From: Azolla caroliniana
Taxonomy: Eukaryota; Polypodiophyta
Direction: 5' to 3'
Length of the DNA: 64,000 nt
Assembly: GCA_043228905.1 (NCBI GenBank)
Contig: JBHGNT010000011.1
Span: 8,060,001 to 8,124,000, forward strand
Shown: in pieces, positions 9,922-20,741 of the stretch
Layout of the letters: every line of letters begins with the position of its first letter
Position numbering within the stretch: position 1 is the stretch's first letter
Made by a program: the position numbers and the translations under genes
The notes under the pieces: model-generated
Told to the model about the DNA's origin: nothing
What the model saw: only the letters and a program-made list of their open reading frames with translations
The model's database searches: none

Positions 9922-11315
9922 CTCCATTCCGATTTCTGAAGAAGAAATCAGCGAGGCTGAAATGCCTCCGCATGATGAGGACGTTGGAGCTCTGAGAGAG
10001 AGTCTGATCTCATTTCAGCTAAGCGGGCCAAATGAGGGGTTGGGCCGAGATGGCGAACCAGATGATGAGACGGCGAGTAGTGGAGACTCGGCCATGCATT
10101 CCCCGTGCACGAAGCCGAGAAGACAGCTTATGCGCAAGGAAAAAGGCAAGAAGAAAATGCTAGAATATGACTTCGGCAGCTCCGAGTTAGATCGGAGTGA
10201 GTCTAACTACGAGCAAACTAAAAAAGAACCTCCACGGAAGAGGTCGACAGTAGCCAAGAAGGTTGTGAAATCGGGTAATCACGAATTACGCCGATCTACC
10301 CGCCTCAAGAACCCCGTAAAGAGATACGGGTATAAGGAATACATGGCACACCATTATCAGTATATGACGCGAGTGGTGGAAGTGCGTGAGCCGGAGAGTT
10401 ACGCAAAAGCAACGAGAGACGCAAATTGGCAAGCTGCGATGGAGGAAGAGATGTGCGCCTTAACGCAGAACGAGACATGGGACCTGGTTGACGCATCGAA
10501 GGGTGTGAAGTCAATCGGATGTCGGTGGGTGTATAAAGGGAAATACAATACCAACGGCTCCGTCAATTGATACAAGGCCCGCTTAGTAGCGAAAGGCTAT
10601 GCGCAGCAACACGGCATCGATTACGATGAGACCTTCGCGCCTGTCGCGAAGATGACCACCGTTCGTGTTCTGTTAGCCGTAGTTGCGGCAAAGGGGTGGC
10701 ACTTACATCAAATGGATGTAAAGAACAAGTTCTTGCCAGGTGATCTTGAGGTACAGGTGTACATGATACAGCCCCCCGGATTTCTATCCGAATGAAACAC
10801 CTCGGCGGTTTGCCGACTAAAGAAGTCATTGTACGGACTTAAGCAAGCCCCGCGAGCCTGGAACGCGAAGATTACGCAACAGCTCCGTAGGATGGGCTTT
10901 ACAATGTCGAAATCAAACTCTTCGCTATTTGTTCGGCAAGGTCAACACGAACCGGTTAGTCTCCTATTATATGTTGATGATTTAGTCATCGCCGGTGCTG
11001 ACCTGTACGAAATCCGCCGCGTGAAGTCTCAGCTTGCGGCATCGTTTGAAATGAAGGATCTCGAAGACCTTCATTACTTCCTCGGGATCAAAGTGATCCG
11101 TACCCCCGAAGTCATATTGATCAGCCAACGTCATTACGTGCTGAATATGCTCTTCAAGTTCGGGATGGAAAACTGTAAGCCCATCTCGACCCCTTTGGAG
11201 AGAAACGTGAAGCTTCGCCCAAATTCGGGCAAGGCGTGCGACCCAACACGGTTTCGACAGATTGTCGAGAGCCTTATCTATTTGACGAATACTCGAGCGG
11301 ATCTTAGCTACCCGG
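9922..11315 (+). pseudogene. pol: linker and reverse transcriptase of copia B
   Basis: An acidic, low-complexity linker (9863-10300) precedes the RT, which starts near 10390 with ESYAKATRDANWQAAMEEE. Motifs present: [39 protein letters not shown] and the catalytic LLLYVDDLVIAG (about 10965-11000). Stops at about 10568 and 10792 break it. Coding stops at TRADLSYPV, where the gypsy E LTR begins at 11316, so the RNase H domain is missing. Confidence 0.88.
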
Positions 11316-11955
11316 TGTCGTGCCTTTCGGCTCCGGATTGTTGTGTGAGTCAGGCGGAAACCACTGAGGTTTTGGACTAGGAGAAAAGAAAATTCTAAGG
11401 CAATTAAGAATATGAAATATATTGTAAGAAACAAAGATATGAAAAACTCGTGAATCCCACGAGTATATTATATTAATCAACCGTTGTAAAATAATCAACA
11501 ACCACTATACATCTTTCTCTCTTCCTTATATAGTGTTGGAAGAGTCTAAGTTTATCACATGCCAGCATCATGCTTTTCCTAACTTTAGTTTTCATGCACA
11601 CTGCATGTGCATGATTAACTTTCTATCCCATCTTTTCTTTTAACTCGAGTGTGTATGCATGAATAACTTTTTGTACCATGCATATCTAGAATATTTACAT
11701 GGGATAAAGTTTAGTATAAATTCATAATATGCTAGTATAGTGGTAAGGCTTAAAAATTGTTAACATGGAGGTACAGGGTTCAACTCTTGCCCTTTGCATG
11801 TAACGATCTTTTCTTCTATTTACAAATTTGTCTCTTCATCCGGTGAGAGATTCTCACCGCCCTTCTTTATCTGGCTCTTGCCGGTTCTACTTGATCTGGT
11901 TCTTACTGGTTCCTCCTTACCGATGTTCACGTAGTGTGCGAATTACACTATGACA
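11316..11955 (-). repeat. 3' LTR of gypsy E
   Basis: TGTCGTGCC...TGACA on the plus strand, 640 bp. About 440 bp recur at 24392-24829 with scattered substitutions. TATATAAGG reads on the minus strand (about 11524-11536), matching the element's direction. The part near 11836-11935 carries short CCGGT-rich repeats. A tRNA-like A/B box pair is listed separately. Confidence 0.82.
11733..11787 (+). other. tRNA-like A/B box pair inside the E LTR
   Basis: TAGTATAGTGG at 11733-11743 fits the A-box consensus and continues GTAAG as in many Asp/Gly tRNA genes. GGTTCAACTCT at 11777-11787 fits the B box. The distance of 44 bp is that of a tRNA gene. It lies antisense to the LTR. No full cloverleaf is seen. 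Confidence 0.45.
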
Positions 11956-12119
11956 CTCGCCCCCTCCAAACCCGCACATCCTCCGGTATGTGCCGAAGTT
12001 CCCGATGCTCGTTGTTGTTCTTCATCCATAGCCCTCTCCGATTCTTCCCGTATGTCGATTATCAATTGAAGACCATTTTCTTCACTTTTCGGATCACCGC
12101 GATCTTTGTCCGATTGCTC

Positions 12120-13229
12120 CTAGTTGTCGGTCTTGTCTAAGCTTACATAAGGTTCTTTGTCAGTTTGTTTCTTGAAAATCTTCACCTGTTTCCCTGCTAT
12201 AGGCACCCGCAGTACTGTTCCATCCAACTCGCATAGTCGGTAAGTTCCGTTGTCAAAAACTTTTCGAACCTCATATGGCCCGAACCACCTTTTAGCGAAC
12301 TTCCGAATTGTTGTATGTTGATGATCCAAACTACTATCATAGACAATCACCCAATCTCCTTCTTCAATCTTCTGTGGTCGTAGTCGGTGGTTTGTGTCGA
12401 ACGGGCTTTTGTTCCGGAATCGCACTTCTTGTTGTCGGCGTGTTGCTTCCGCTCTGTCTTCCAGTCTTCCCTCTAGTTGCAATATCCGGACCACTAGTAG
12501 TTCTTCCCGGCTCATCTCTTCCTTCCACAGTAGCATTGTCCATGTCGCGACCGCGGTTTCCGTCGGCATTACCAGTGCTTGTCCGGTCATAAGTTCTGTC
12601 GGCATATAACCGGTTACGAAACTATGCGTCGTCCGATCCACCCATAGTGCATACGGAAGCATCTGTGGCCAATCCTTCACCCTTTTGTCGCATGCTTTGG
12701 CAAGTGCTTTAACGATCGGACTATGCCCTCATTCGATTTTCCCGTTGGCCTCCGGATTGTATGCCGTTGTTAGTGTTAACTGAACTCCATGTTTGGTAAA
12801 GAATTGCCTAGCTTTATCAGAGTCGAGTTCTCCCCGATCCACAATCACTTCTCCTACGCACCCGTACCTGCAAAACACTTCATCCAAAAGGAGTTGACAT
12901 ACCGCAGAACACGTTTTCCTCCGTAGTGCTTGACCTTCTACTTGGTTTGTGAGATCTTCCCGAGCTAACACCAAGTACTTCTTTTGTCCGATCCCGGTTG
13001 GCATGGCTACAATGTCAACCATCCATTTGAAGTTGATTGTCGGTGAGAATGTCAGATGTATCTCATCTTGGTGTCGAACTCTGGAGTAGATTTGACATTT
13101 CTCGTAGCTTTCCATGAACTCCGCTATATCTTTGTACATGTTCTTCCACCAATATTTTTGTTTGATTTTCATAAAAGTTGCCCATGTTCCTCGATGTCCA
13201 ACCCAATCAGATTCGTGAAACTCGGACAT
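12120..13229 (-). pseudogene. pol: integrase of gypsy E
   Basis: 13229-12729 reads the zinc region (HESDWVGHRGTWATF ... MESYEKCQ) and the core: Asp in MVDIVAMP, Asp in VDRGELD, Glu in NPEANGKIE, then TGA where F has Arg (VERG), a CGA to TGA change. 12680-12120 continues with the C-terminal part (EEGDWVIVYDSSLD, RWFGPYEVRKV, ELDGTVLRVPIAGK). The first Cys of the CxxC pair is Tyr (YEKC; F has CESC), so the zinc finger is also lost. No chromodomain was recognised after the DNA-binding module. Confidence 0.85.
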
Positions 13230-14000
13230 TATCTGATTTCGTTACTCTTTCATCCCGACTATCCGAAGTGGTATGCCACCCGGTCTTTTCAGCTCCCTCC
13301 ATATTAATCCATTTTTCAAGAAGAACTTTTGGACTTGCCTCTTCTTCCTTCGGATCTCAGCTCTCTTCTCTTTATCGCCCGGTGATTCCTCAATCTCTTG
13401 TAGCACCTTTCCAATCATCGAGCTTTCTCCCTCATATTCTTCTTCTCGCAATTCTCGGATTATGTTTACTCGACATATGTGCTCCGAAGCAAAGTAGTCT
13501 TCAGAAACTTCTTCATTTATCGGATTCGGCTATGTCGTCTCCGAACCGAGCCCTTGATAGCATATCCGCTACCGCGTTTTCCGGAGACGTGTCGTACGTC
13601 CGGGTTAAGCGACTTAACATATGCAATCCATCTTAGCATAGCCACATTTGGTATCGTGCAACACCGCATCATCCCGAGTATCGGAAAATAATCTGTTTCG
13701 ATCACTACTTCGGCTCCGATCAAATAATCTCGATCTGATTTGATTGCCGACACGACTCCCCATAATTCTCTTTTGACTTGTGCATATCCGCATTGCCTTT
13801 CATTGAGAACCTTTGCTCCGAATCGGATCGGATATCGCAAACCATCCGAGTCGGCTTGATTAATGACCCATCCGATCCCAGTTGGGCTTGTATCAACTAT
13901 TACTATAACCGGTCAGTCATAGTTCAGCTTCTTTAGTGCTTTTGCCCTCCGTAGTGATTTCTTGAGCTTCTTCATGGCTTTGGTATGCTCCGGTTTCCAT
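13230..14000 (-). pseudogene. pol: RNase H and tether of gypsy E
   Basis: VDTSPTGIGWVINQ (about 13890) is the RNase H start, followed by RFGAKVLNERQCGYAQVKRELWG (first Asp and Glu present) and IETDYFPILGMM. The tether region 13451-13242 leads to the integrase. A frameshift at about 13600 removes the conserved DNAxAD motif seen in F (KDNAMADMLSR), and short stops occur. Homologous to F 17864-19195. Confidence 0.75.
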
Positions 14001-15381
14001 TCAAACTTATTCCCCTTCCGCAACAAGTGATAGAGTGGGTCCGCTATGTGTGCATGGTGCGGAATCCATATATGGTCAAATGCACATGCTCCAAGAAACC
14101 TTCAGACTTCGGAGTGTGACTTGCATATTTCTTTCATAGCTTGAATCACATCGATCTTGGTCGGTGACGGTCTTCAGCCGTAGGGCCCACATAGATGTCC
14201 GACTACCAATATCTCTTCTTGCTCGAATGCCGATTTCTCCCCGGAAAGTGTTAGGTGCACATCTTCTAACTTTCGAAACACTTTCTTGCCATCACGAATA
14301 TGGTCGACTACGAACTTTCAGCATCCTCAATCATCCATAGTTTCATCTTTTTCTTCAACCGCGCATCCTTTCATCGGAATGTCATCTAGGAACGGCATCG
14401 TTATCTCCAGGATGCAATCTCGAAGCACCTTGTTCATCATATGTGCAACCGAGTTTGTCGCTCCTTGTGGTAGTGTGCACATTCGGACTAACCCTATCGG
14501 TGTCTGCATGGTGGTGATGTCTCGGCTCTCCACAGCTAGTTGGAATTGGTCATACCCGAGCCGGAGTATAGGTCTCCGATGGAGTATATCGCGCATCCGG
14601 CAAAAGCTTCCGCAAATTAGTCCACTATCAGACCGACTCCCGAGTTCCGGACTGTGACCTTGTTCACCAGTTGCAAGTCTTGGATAAATCGGAGTGATCC
14701 ATTCTTCTTCGGAACCGTAAACCATCGATTCGAGTATGGAGTGTTTGATGGCTCTAGAATCCCCATCGCCACCTTCTCCTTGAGCAAGTCGATGACTTTC
14801 GGAATATGCGCCCGCGGCACCGGAATCGGCTTCAGGTTCCACGACACATGGTCAATTGTGAAGATCACCATCGGCTCCACTATCTTCGGATCAATGCATC
14901 CTATCTCCCTTGATGTGGATGCGAACGCTTTGCCATGTTGCTCCAACATCTCACGAAACCGTTCTTCTTCTTTTTGTAAGAGGAAACCACCTCCACCGAT
15001 CCAAAGTTTCTTCCAAGTCTCATCCGTGAAGACAAGTCCAATATCCACGGACTTCCAAAGTGTCGGATTTCTCGAGACTTCTTTCCTCTTTTGTTTGCTA
15101 TCAGCGGGTAGTGGTCCCACGGCCGGTTTCACCTTCTTCTCCACGGTCTTGTATTTCGTACTTACCATTGCTTCTTCTTTGCGGAGCGCATCTGGCCCCA
15201 TTTTCGCAACGATCTCGTACATCTCGACTGATTCCACCGGAATTACCCGGTTTCCCTGGCTTGTATCTTCCGCAAGCTCTTCAAGCCGTTGTAGCGTGCT
15301 CCCATAGAACACTTCTTCGACTACTCCCACGATTTCTTCGTCTTCTTTTATTATTGATGCCGACCGTAACTTATCCTCCAC
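14001..15381 (-). pseudogene. pol: reverse transcriptase of gypsy E
   Basis: The 15381-14617 frame (254 aa) has a pre-RT spacer with a KYKTVEKKVKPAVGPLP motif, then WNLKPIPVPRAHIP, GILEPSNTPYSNRWFTVPKK and RFIQDLQLVNKVTVRN. A frameshift leads to 14842-14327 with YDQFQLAVESRDITTMQTP and the catalytic TMPFLDDIPMKG (about 14365-14402). The thumb (HLCGPYG, RFLGACAFDHIW) follows with several stops to about 14040. The catalytic Asp pair is intact; the frames are not. Confidence 0.85.
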
Positions 15382-15536
15382 TTTTCGGTATTCTTTCTTT
15401 ATTCCTCCGGTTACGGCCGTGTACGTGGATGCCCCATCCGAACCAATTCATACTTGTTTTGCTCCGAGAGTTTTCTTCCTGTGTGGGGTATCAGGGCTTC
15501 TCGGACTATCACTTCCCCACTCCACAACAATTTGCT

Positions 15537-16519
15537 CTAAAAATCCATTCTTGTTTGGGACAAGAAATCTCTCTTGTTCCTTTCATGATTTGTCGGCACC
15601 GTTAGGGATTGGACGGATTTCCCTCCGTTTTGGCTCCGAATTCGTGCAAAAGCCGTGATAAAGGGTTGCCCGAGGCTCACGGAGTGTGAGACCTCGTCTT
15701 GTACAAAGAAATTTTGGCCGATCTCGGCATCCCCGATCTTCACCGTCACATCCGGACAAACCGCAAATAGATCTTCCATTGCTTTAGTGGCCGTCTGGAT
15801 CTTCCATCCATGATTGGTGTTAATAGGCCACTTCCCCTTCATGTAGAACTCCTTAGACATCAAATTGATCTCCGATCCGTGATCAATCAATGCTAGCACA
15901 GGCTCTTTGATGTTGCCGATTCGGACCGGAGTCTCGGTAGTTGCACGCGCCCAGTGTGGCTTTGTATAGTGGGAATTCGAAATCTCGTCCTCCACTTCGG
16001 TGTCGTTCATCCGAACGGTATTTGCATTCACCATCGGCGCATTTTCCTCTGTAGTTTGTCTTTCTGTTTTCACGAGATCCACAAGAAGATCATGGAACTC
16101 CTTTTTTGCTATTCCGAGTAGTTCCCGAAGCGAAAAATCTACCCGGCTATCAAGGATTCTCTCCTCGAACACTTTCTTTATGTCCGTCCGTTGCTCGATG
16201 TCCGAAGCGAGTTTGAATGCGGGAATCGTTTTTCCTTTCCCTCTTCTGTCAGAGTTCCAGCTCTCCGGTGTCTTCGATGGTCCGGCCACATCCTCCGTGC
16301 GTCGTCGCTTCTCGTCCACATACACCTCATGTAATTAACATAGGGCGTATACACTATTCTTATCGATGGGGCACTCCCATCCCGTAGCTTCCCGGATGCC
16401 TTCCACGGTGCTTCGGATCTCGTTGGAGTCGGTTTTCTCAGTGTTTTCTAGCACTTCCGGCCAAAAAGACACCTTTACTCCCGATGACTCCCCGACACGT
16501 ATTCCCGCGGTTGTCACGT
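15537..16519 (-). pseudogene. pol: gag end and protease of gypsy E
   Basis: 16519-16335 is the C-terminal gag tail that joins across F to 23331. After a stop, 16325-15537 (262 aa) reads ERILDSRVDFSLRELLGIAK and the retropepsin motif LALIDHGSEINLMS (about 15850-15895). The active-site triplet is D-H-G rather than D-T/S-G, and F has the same, so it is a lineage trait. GKWPINTNHGWKI and LGQPFITAFARI follow. The frame ends before RT. Confidence 0.8.
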
Positions 16520-17170
16520 TGTCGAGGTTTTCCTCGCGGATGCGCGGAATGAGGCGGGACCTCGGGGGTCTTGTACCGAAGAGCAAGAGAGAAAGGAGAA
16601 GGGAGGGGACCTGCTACGTGCGAGCGTAGATTCATAGGGACACGGCCCTTCGACACAGAGACGCGAGTGGGACACCGACACAGAGAGACACTAATGTATG
16701 TAAATATATATTAACAAACAAACAACAAGAAGCACGAAATCGGTTACAACCGAACAGGCCGGCGAACAGATGCCGATGCCTGTTCGTAAACGCACAGAAA
16801 AGAAAGAGTAGGTTGGAGGTGCTGCCGGAAGCACTCGGGCATTCCTCAGAGCAGCGCGAGCCTCCCGAAACCTGCACAGCAAGAACCTACGGAGTTTGCG
16901 AGCGAGAGAGAGAGAGAAGCCTCCGACCCACAAACTGACAACACTTCGTCCTCGACTCCCCGCGATCCCTCACCCCCTCCTCGTCTCCCTTCTTTTATAG
17001 GCAAGGAAGGAGTTGTTTCCCATTAACTTCCTACCTACCGAATCTACCTACCTAGGATCTTCTATGTACCTAATTCCCTCTTATGTGCAATATAAGGCGT
17101 TCGTGCACGAAGAGCCGGTTCCTACGCTCCGGTGCACCGATTCCGCTTGTGGACGGTTTTCTTCACGACA
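16520..17170 (-). repeat. 3' LTR of gypsy F
   Basis: TGTCGAGGTTTTCC...CACGACA. Minus-strand TATA box CTATAAAAG near 16994-17002. Near-identical copy at 22676-23330. Ends are fixed by the ACGT duplication outside and by integrase coding inside. Confidence 0.92.
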
Positions 17171-17863
17171 TCCGCCCCCACCTAACCACGCATCCTCCGG
17201 CATGCGCCAAATTGAGTTGGGACGGAGAAAACCGGTCCAGCCTTCATTCCCCACCCGTCGGTTCTTCCTCGGTTTCGGATCGTTCGTCGTTCCGGTCCAG
17301 GTTAACCGGATTTGGCTCGTCGTCGTGACGCTTCTTGAACGCTTTGATCCGCTTCCCAGCTACCGGTATCGCCATTCTCGTGCCGTCGAGTTCCGCTAGA
17401 TGGTACGTCCCGTTGTCGTTGGCGCTTTGTACCACGTAAGGCCCAAACCACCTTCTTGCGAACTTCCGTGTTGCTGGGTGCTAGTTGTCGAGGCTGTTGT
17501 CATAGACTAGCACCCAGTCGCCTTCCTCGATCTTCTTTGGTCGTAGCCGGTGCGTTCGGTCGAACCGGGCTTTGTTCCTCGTCCTTGCCACCCGAAGCTT
17601 TTCCGTAGCCTGCTCCACGTCCTCCGGTCTTCGCTCGAGCTGTCGTATGCGCGCCGCCAACAGTTCCTCTCAGCTCATCTCGTCTCTCCAGTCCACGGTT
17701 GCCCACGAGGAGATCGTACGTTCCATCGGCATGATCGGCTTCTGCCCAAACATGAGCTCTGCCGGCATGAATCCGGTTACCGAACTGTGCGTAGTTCGGT
17801 CAGCCCACAACGCGTAAGGCAGCAGTCGCGGCCAGTTCTCGACTTGCCCTCCGCATGCCCGAA
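17171..17863 (-). pseudogene. pol: integrase C-terminus of gypsy F
   Basis: Continues the integrase after a frameshift at about 17880: PYALWADRTTHSSVTGFMP, EEGDWVLVYDNSLDN, RWFGPYVVQSANDNGTYH and ELDGTRMAIPVAGKRIKAF (about 17330-17440). Stops at about 17482 and 17670 interrupt it. This is the DNA-binding tail that would position the integrase; no chromodomain seen. It ends close to the 3' LTR, leaving a spacer of about 70 bases. Confidence 0.8.
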
Positions 17864-19195
17864 CTAACGCCTTGACGATCGGTCCGTGCCGCGCTCCACC
17901 TTCCCATTCGCCTCTGGATTGTACGCAGTGGTAAGCGAGAGCTTGACTCCTAGCCGATCGAACAACTCCTCGGCCTCTTCGGCGTCCAACTCCCCACGAT
18001 CAGCCACGATCTTCCTGACGCACCCGTACTGGCATATCACATCCTCGATCAGGAACCGACATATGGCCGCGGTCGTTTTGTTCTGAAGGGCTCGGCCTTC
18101 CACCTGGTTCGTCAGATCTTCCCGAGCTAGGACCAGATACCGCATATGTCCTACGTCCATCGGCATCGTCACCAGATCTACCATCCATTTGAAGTTGATG
18201 GTCGGCGGGTACGTAGGGTGAAGCTCGTCCCGATGTCGGACTATGGAGTGCATTTGACAGCTCTCGCAAGTTGTCACAAACCGATGCACGTCCCGGTACA
18301 GTCCCGACCACCAGTACTTCCCCTTTATCTTCTCGAACGTGGCCCACGTTCCGCGGTGTCCAGCCCAAGGGCTGTCGTGGTAGGCCGTCAGCAGCTCCTC
18401 CTGTTCGTCCTTCATCGCCACCACCCGGAGCGGGACACCGTTCCTCTTCTTCGGGTGCTTCCATAAGTATCCGTCCCGGAGAAAGAATTGGTAAGCTTTC
18501 TTCCGGATCCGGTTGGCCTCGTCCTTCGTCCACGACGCATCCGGCGTCATCGTCCTCAAAAATCCACCGATCTGGAGCCACTTGCCGTCGTACTTGCTCG
18601 TCCCATCGGTCGTCACGTACGCTGCCTCGAAGAAGTCCACGCCGACTTCTTCGTCCTCCGAAACCATGCCGCCCTCGTCATCAAACCTCGCCCTCGAAAG
18701 CATGTCGGCCATGGCGTTGTCCTTTCCGGAAATGTGTCGTATTTCCGGGTCCAGGGACTTGATGTACGCTATCCACCTGAGCATTGCCAGGTCCGGTGTC
18801 GCGCATCCGGAAACCATGCCGAGAATTGGCAGGCAATCCGTCTTGATAATCACTTCTGTTCCGATCAGGTAGTCTTTGTCGGCCTTTACTGCCGAAACGA
18901 TACCCCAGAGTTCGCGTTTAACCTGGGTGTACCCTCGCTGTCGCTCGCTGAGGACCTTTGCTCCGGATCGGATCGGGAACCGAATGTCGTCCTCGTTTTC
19001 TTGGTTGACGACCCATCCGATCCCGGTCGGACTCGTATCCACCGTTATGTATACCGGGGTACCCTTCTCGTAGACAGCCTTCCGGAGCGCCGGGCTACCG
19101 CAAGAGCCTCCTTCAGCTTCCGGACCGACTCCGTGTGCTCGTCTCACCACTCGAATTTTCGCCCCTTCTTCAACAACCATATAGCGGCTCTGCAA
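17864..19195 (-). CDS. pol: RT end, RNase H and integrase core of gypsy F (443 aa frame)
   Basis: Long open frame. RNase H: VDTSPTGIGWVVNQ at about residue 50, ERQRGYTQVKRELWG, and KDNAMADMLSR at about residue 160, so the catalytic acidic residues are visible. Integrase: zinc region YHDSPWAGHRGTWATF ... TTCESCQ (about 275-320), then Asp in MVDLVTMP, Asp in VADRGELD, Glu in NPEANGKVERG near the end. A frameshift after VERG separates the C-terminal part. It would have been part of a Gag-Pol polyprotein, so the listed start is not a real initiation site. Confidence 0.85.
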   Translation of the reverse strand: MQSRYMVVEEGAKIRVVRRAHGVGPEAEGGSCGSPALRKAVYEKGTPVYITVDTSPTGIGWVVNQENEDDIRFPIRSGAKVLSERQRGYTQVKRELWGIVSAVKADKDYLIGTEVIIKTDCLPILGMVSGCATPDLAMLRWIAYIKSLDPEIRHISGKDNAMADMLSRARFDDEGGMVSEDEEVGVDFFEAAYVTTDGTSKYDGKWLQIGGFLRTMTPDASWTKDEANRIRKKAYQFFLRDGYLWKHPKKRNGVPLRVVAMKDEQEELLTAYHDSPWAGHRGTWATFEKIKGKYWWSGLYRDVHRFVTTCESCQMHSIVRHRDELHPTYPPTINFKWMVDLVTMPMDVGHMRYLVLAREDLTNQVEGRALQNKTTAAICRFLIEDVICQYGCVRKIVADRGELDAEEAEELFDRLGVKLSLTTAYNPEANGKVERGTDRSSRR

Positions 19196-19835
19196 CGTGG
19201 GCGTAATGCGGGATCCATATGTGGTAGAATGCGCATGCCCCCAGGAACCTCCGAATTTCCGTAACCGAGCTACAGTCGGTCTTCATCGTGGAGATGGCTT
19301 CTACCTTTTCCGAAGACGGCTTCCGGCCATACGGTCCACACAGGTGCCCGACCACCAGCCTTTCTGATTGCCCGAAGGCCGATTTCTCCCCGGAGAAGGT
19401 GAGCCTCGCATCCTCTAGCCTTTGTAGCACCTTCTCGCAGTCGTCGATGTGTGTTGCCACGAATCGCCGGCATCCGTCCGACCCAACTGTCTCGTCCTTC
19501 TCTTCCACCGGGCACCCCTTTATCGGGATGTCGTCCAGAAATGGCATGGTGATGTCCGGGATGCAATCCCTCAGTACCTTGTTAATTGCATTCACCATGT
19601 GGGCCACCGAGTTGGTCCCTCCTTGTGGCAGGGTACACATTCGCACTAGGCCGAGGGGAGTTTGCATCGTCGTAATGTCTCTGCTCTCCACGGCTAGCTG
19701 GAACTGGTCGTACCCCGAGTACAGATCACCGACCGAGTAAATCGACCTTCCGGCGAAGGCCTCCACGAACTCGTCTATGGTCGGTCCGATTCCTGCGTTC
19801 CGAATGGTCACTCTGTTGACCGGCTGCAGGTCCTA
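19170..19835 (-). pseudogene. pol: RT palm and thumb of gypsy F
   Basis: 213-aa frame at 19811-19170 with RSIYSVGDLYSGYDQFQLAV, TLPQGGTNSVAHMV and the catalytic TMPFLDDIPIKG (about 19520-19550), then LVVGHLCGPYGRKP and RRFLGACAFYHIW. One stop (about 19834) parts it from the upstream RT half. The Asp pair is intact. A frame change near 19190 links it to the RNase H frame. Confidence 0.85.
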
Positions 19836-20741
19836 AATGAAGCGCAATGTTCCATTTTTCTTTGGTACGGTAAACCATCGGTTCGAGTATGGCGCGCTCG
19901 ACGGTTCGAGAATACCCATATCGACTTTCTGCCTCAGTAGCTCCATCAACTCCGGGATGTGAGCTCTCGGTACTGGAATCGGCTTGAGATTCCACGGCAC
20001 ATGCGGTACCGTGAATATCACCATTGGCTCCACGATCGTCGGGTCCACGCACCCGATCTCTTCCGGTGAGAATGCGAAGGCCTTTCCGTGCCTTCCGAGC
20101 ATTCTCCGAAACCGGTCTTCCTCCGCCGGCAGTAGGAACCCGCCCCCACCGATTTTGAGCTCCCGGAGCGTCCCGTCAGTGAAGGTGTGTCCTATGCAGA
20201 CCGGATCTCGTACACTGGGGTCCGACGCAACCCCTCTGATTCGGGACTCGTTGTCCTCCGGTAAGGGTGCCGCGACTGGCCTTACCTTCCGGTCCACAGT
20301 CTTGTACTTCGTGCTAACTCGGGCTGTCCGATCCGACCGGAGCCCCTGGCTGAAGTTCGCGATGACTTCGTACATCTCTTCGGAACATACCGGTATCGTC
20401 CGGTCTTCGTTAAGGTCTTCTCCGGCTACCTTCCTCAGCATCCCCAAGGTGTCGTCGAAGGAGACCGCCTCCACGGCCCCGCTGATTTCCTCGTCTGTGC
20501 CGAGAACTCCGCACGCTCGAAGTCGCTCCTCCGCCCTTGCCCTTTCTCGGCCAACGATGCCGACTAACATACACCCTCCATTGCCGGAGAAGCAAAATCT
20601 TTTACTTATCGTACAGGGTTTCTTCGGTTTCGGTTCTATCGTACAGCTCTGGGGTCTTTCCCGAGTGTCCGGACTGTCTCGGCCCCACGCCTTGGCACCC
20701 CTCTGTAAAATCCTCCCGGTTCTCGCCACCGAGGGATTCAC
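19836..20741 (-). CDS. pol: RT N-terminal half of gypsy F (302 aa frame)
   Basis: A spacer with KYKTVDRKVRPVAAPLPED at about residues 150-170, then GGGGFLLPAEEDRFRRML, the RT start WNLKPIPVPRAHIPELMELL and NRWFTVPKKNGTLRFI at the end. Matches E throughout. It reads on across a single stop into the palm. The KYKTV...KVRPV...PLP spacer is not present in A or D and marks a different gypsy lineage. Confidence 0.8.

Larger units (their letters stand above)
6702..11315 (+). mobile_element. Ty1/copia element B internal region, truncated
   Basis: Order gag, zinc knuckle, protease, integrase, RT, with integrase before RT, defines Ty1/copia. Two insertions interrupt it: a solo LTR at 7072-7923 in gag and gypsy E at 11316 in the RT C-terminal region. 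The RNase H end and the 3' LTR of B are not found beyond E, whose far LTR is itself truncated at 24829. Stops such as the one at 8478 show long inactivity. Confidence 0.9.

Noticed and set aside
18000-19264. Plus-strand frames of up to 258 codons over F
   Set aside because: They are GC-rich shadows of the RNase H/integrase frame on the minus strand.
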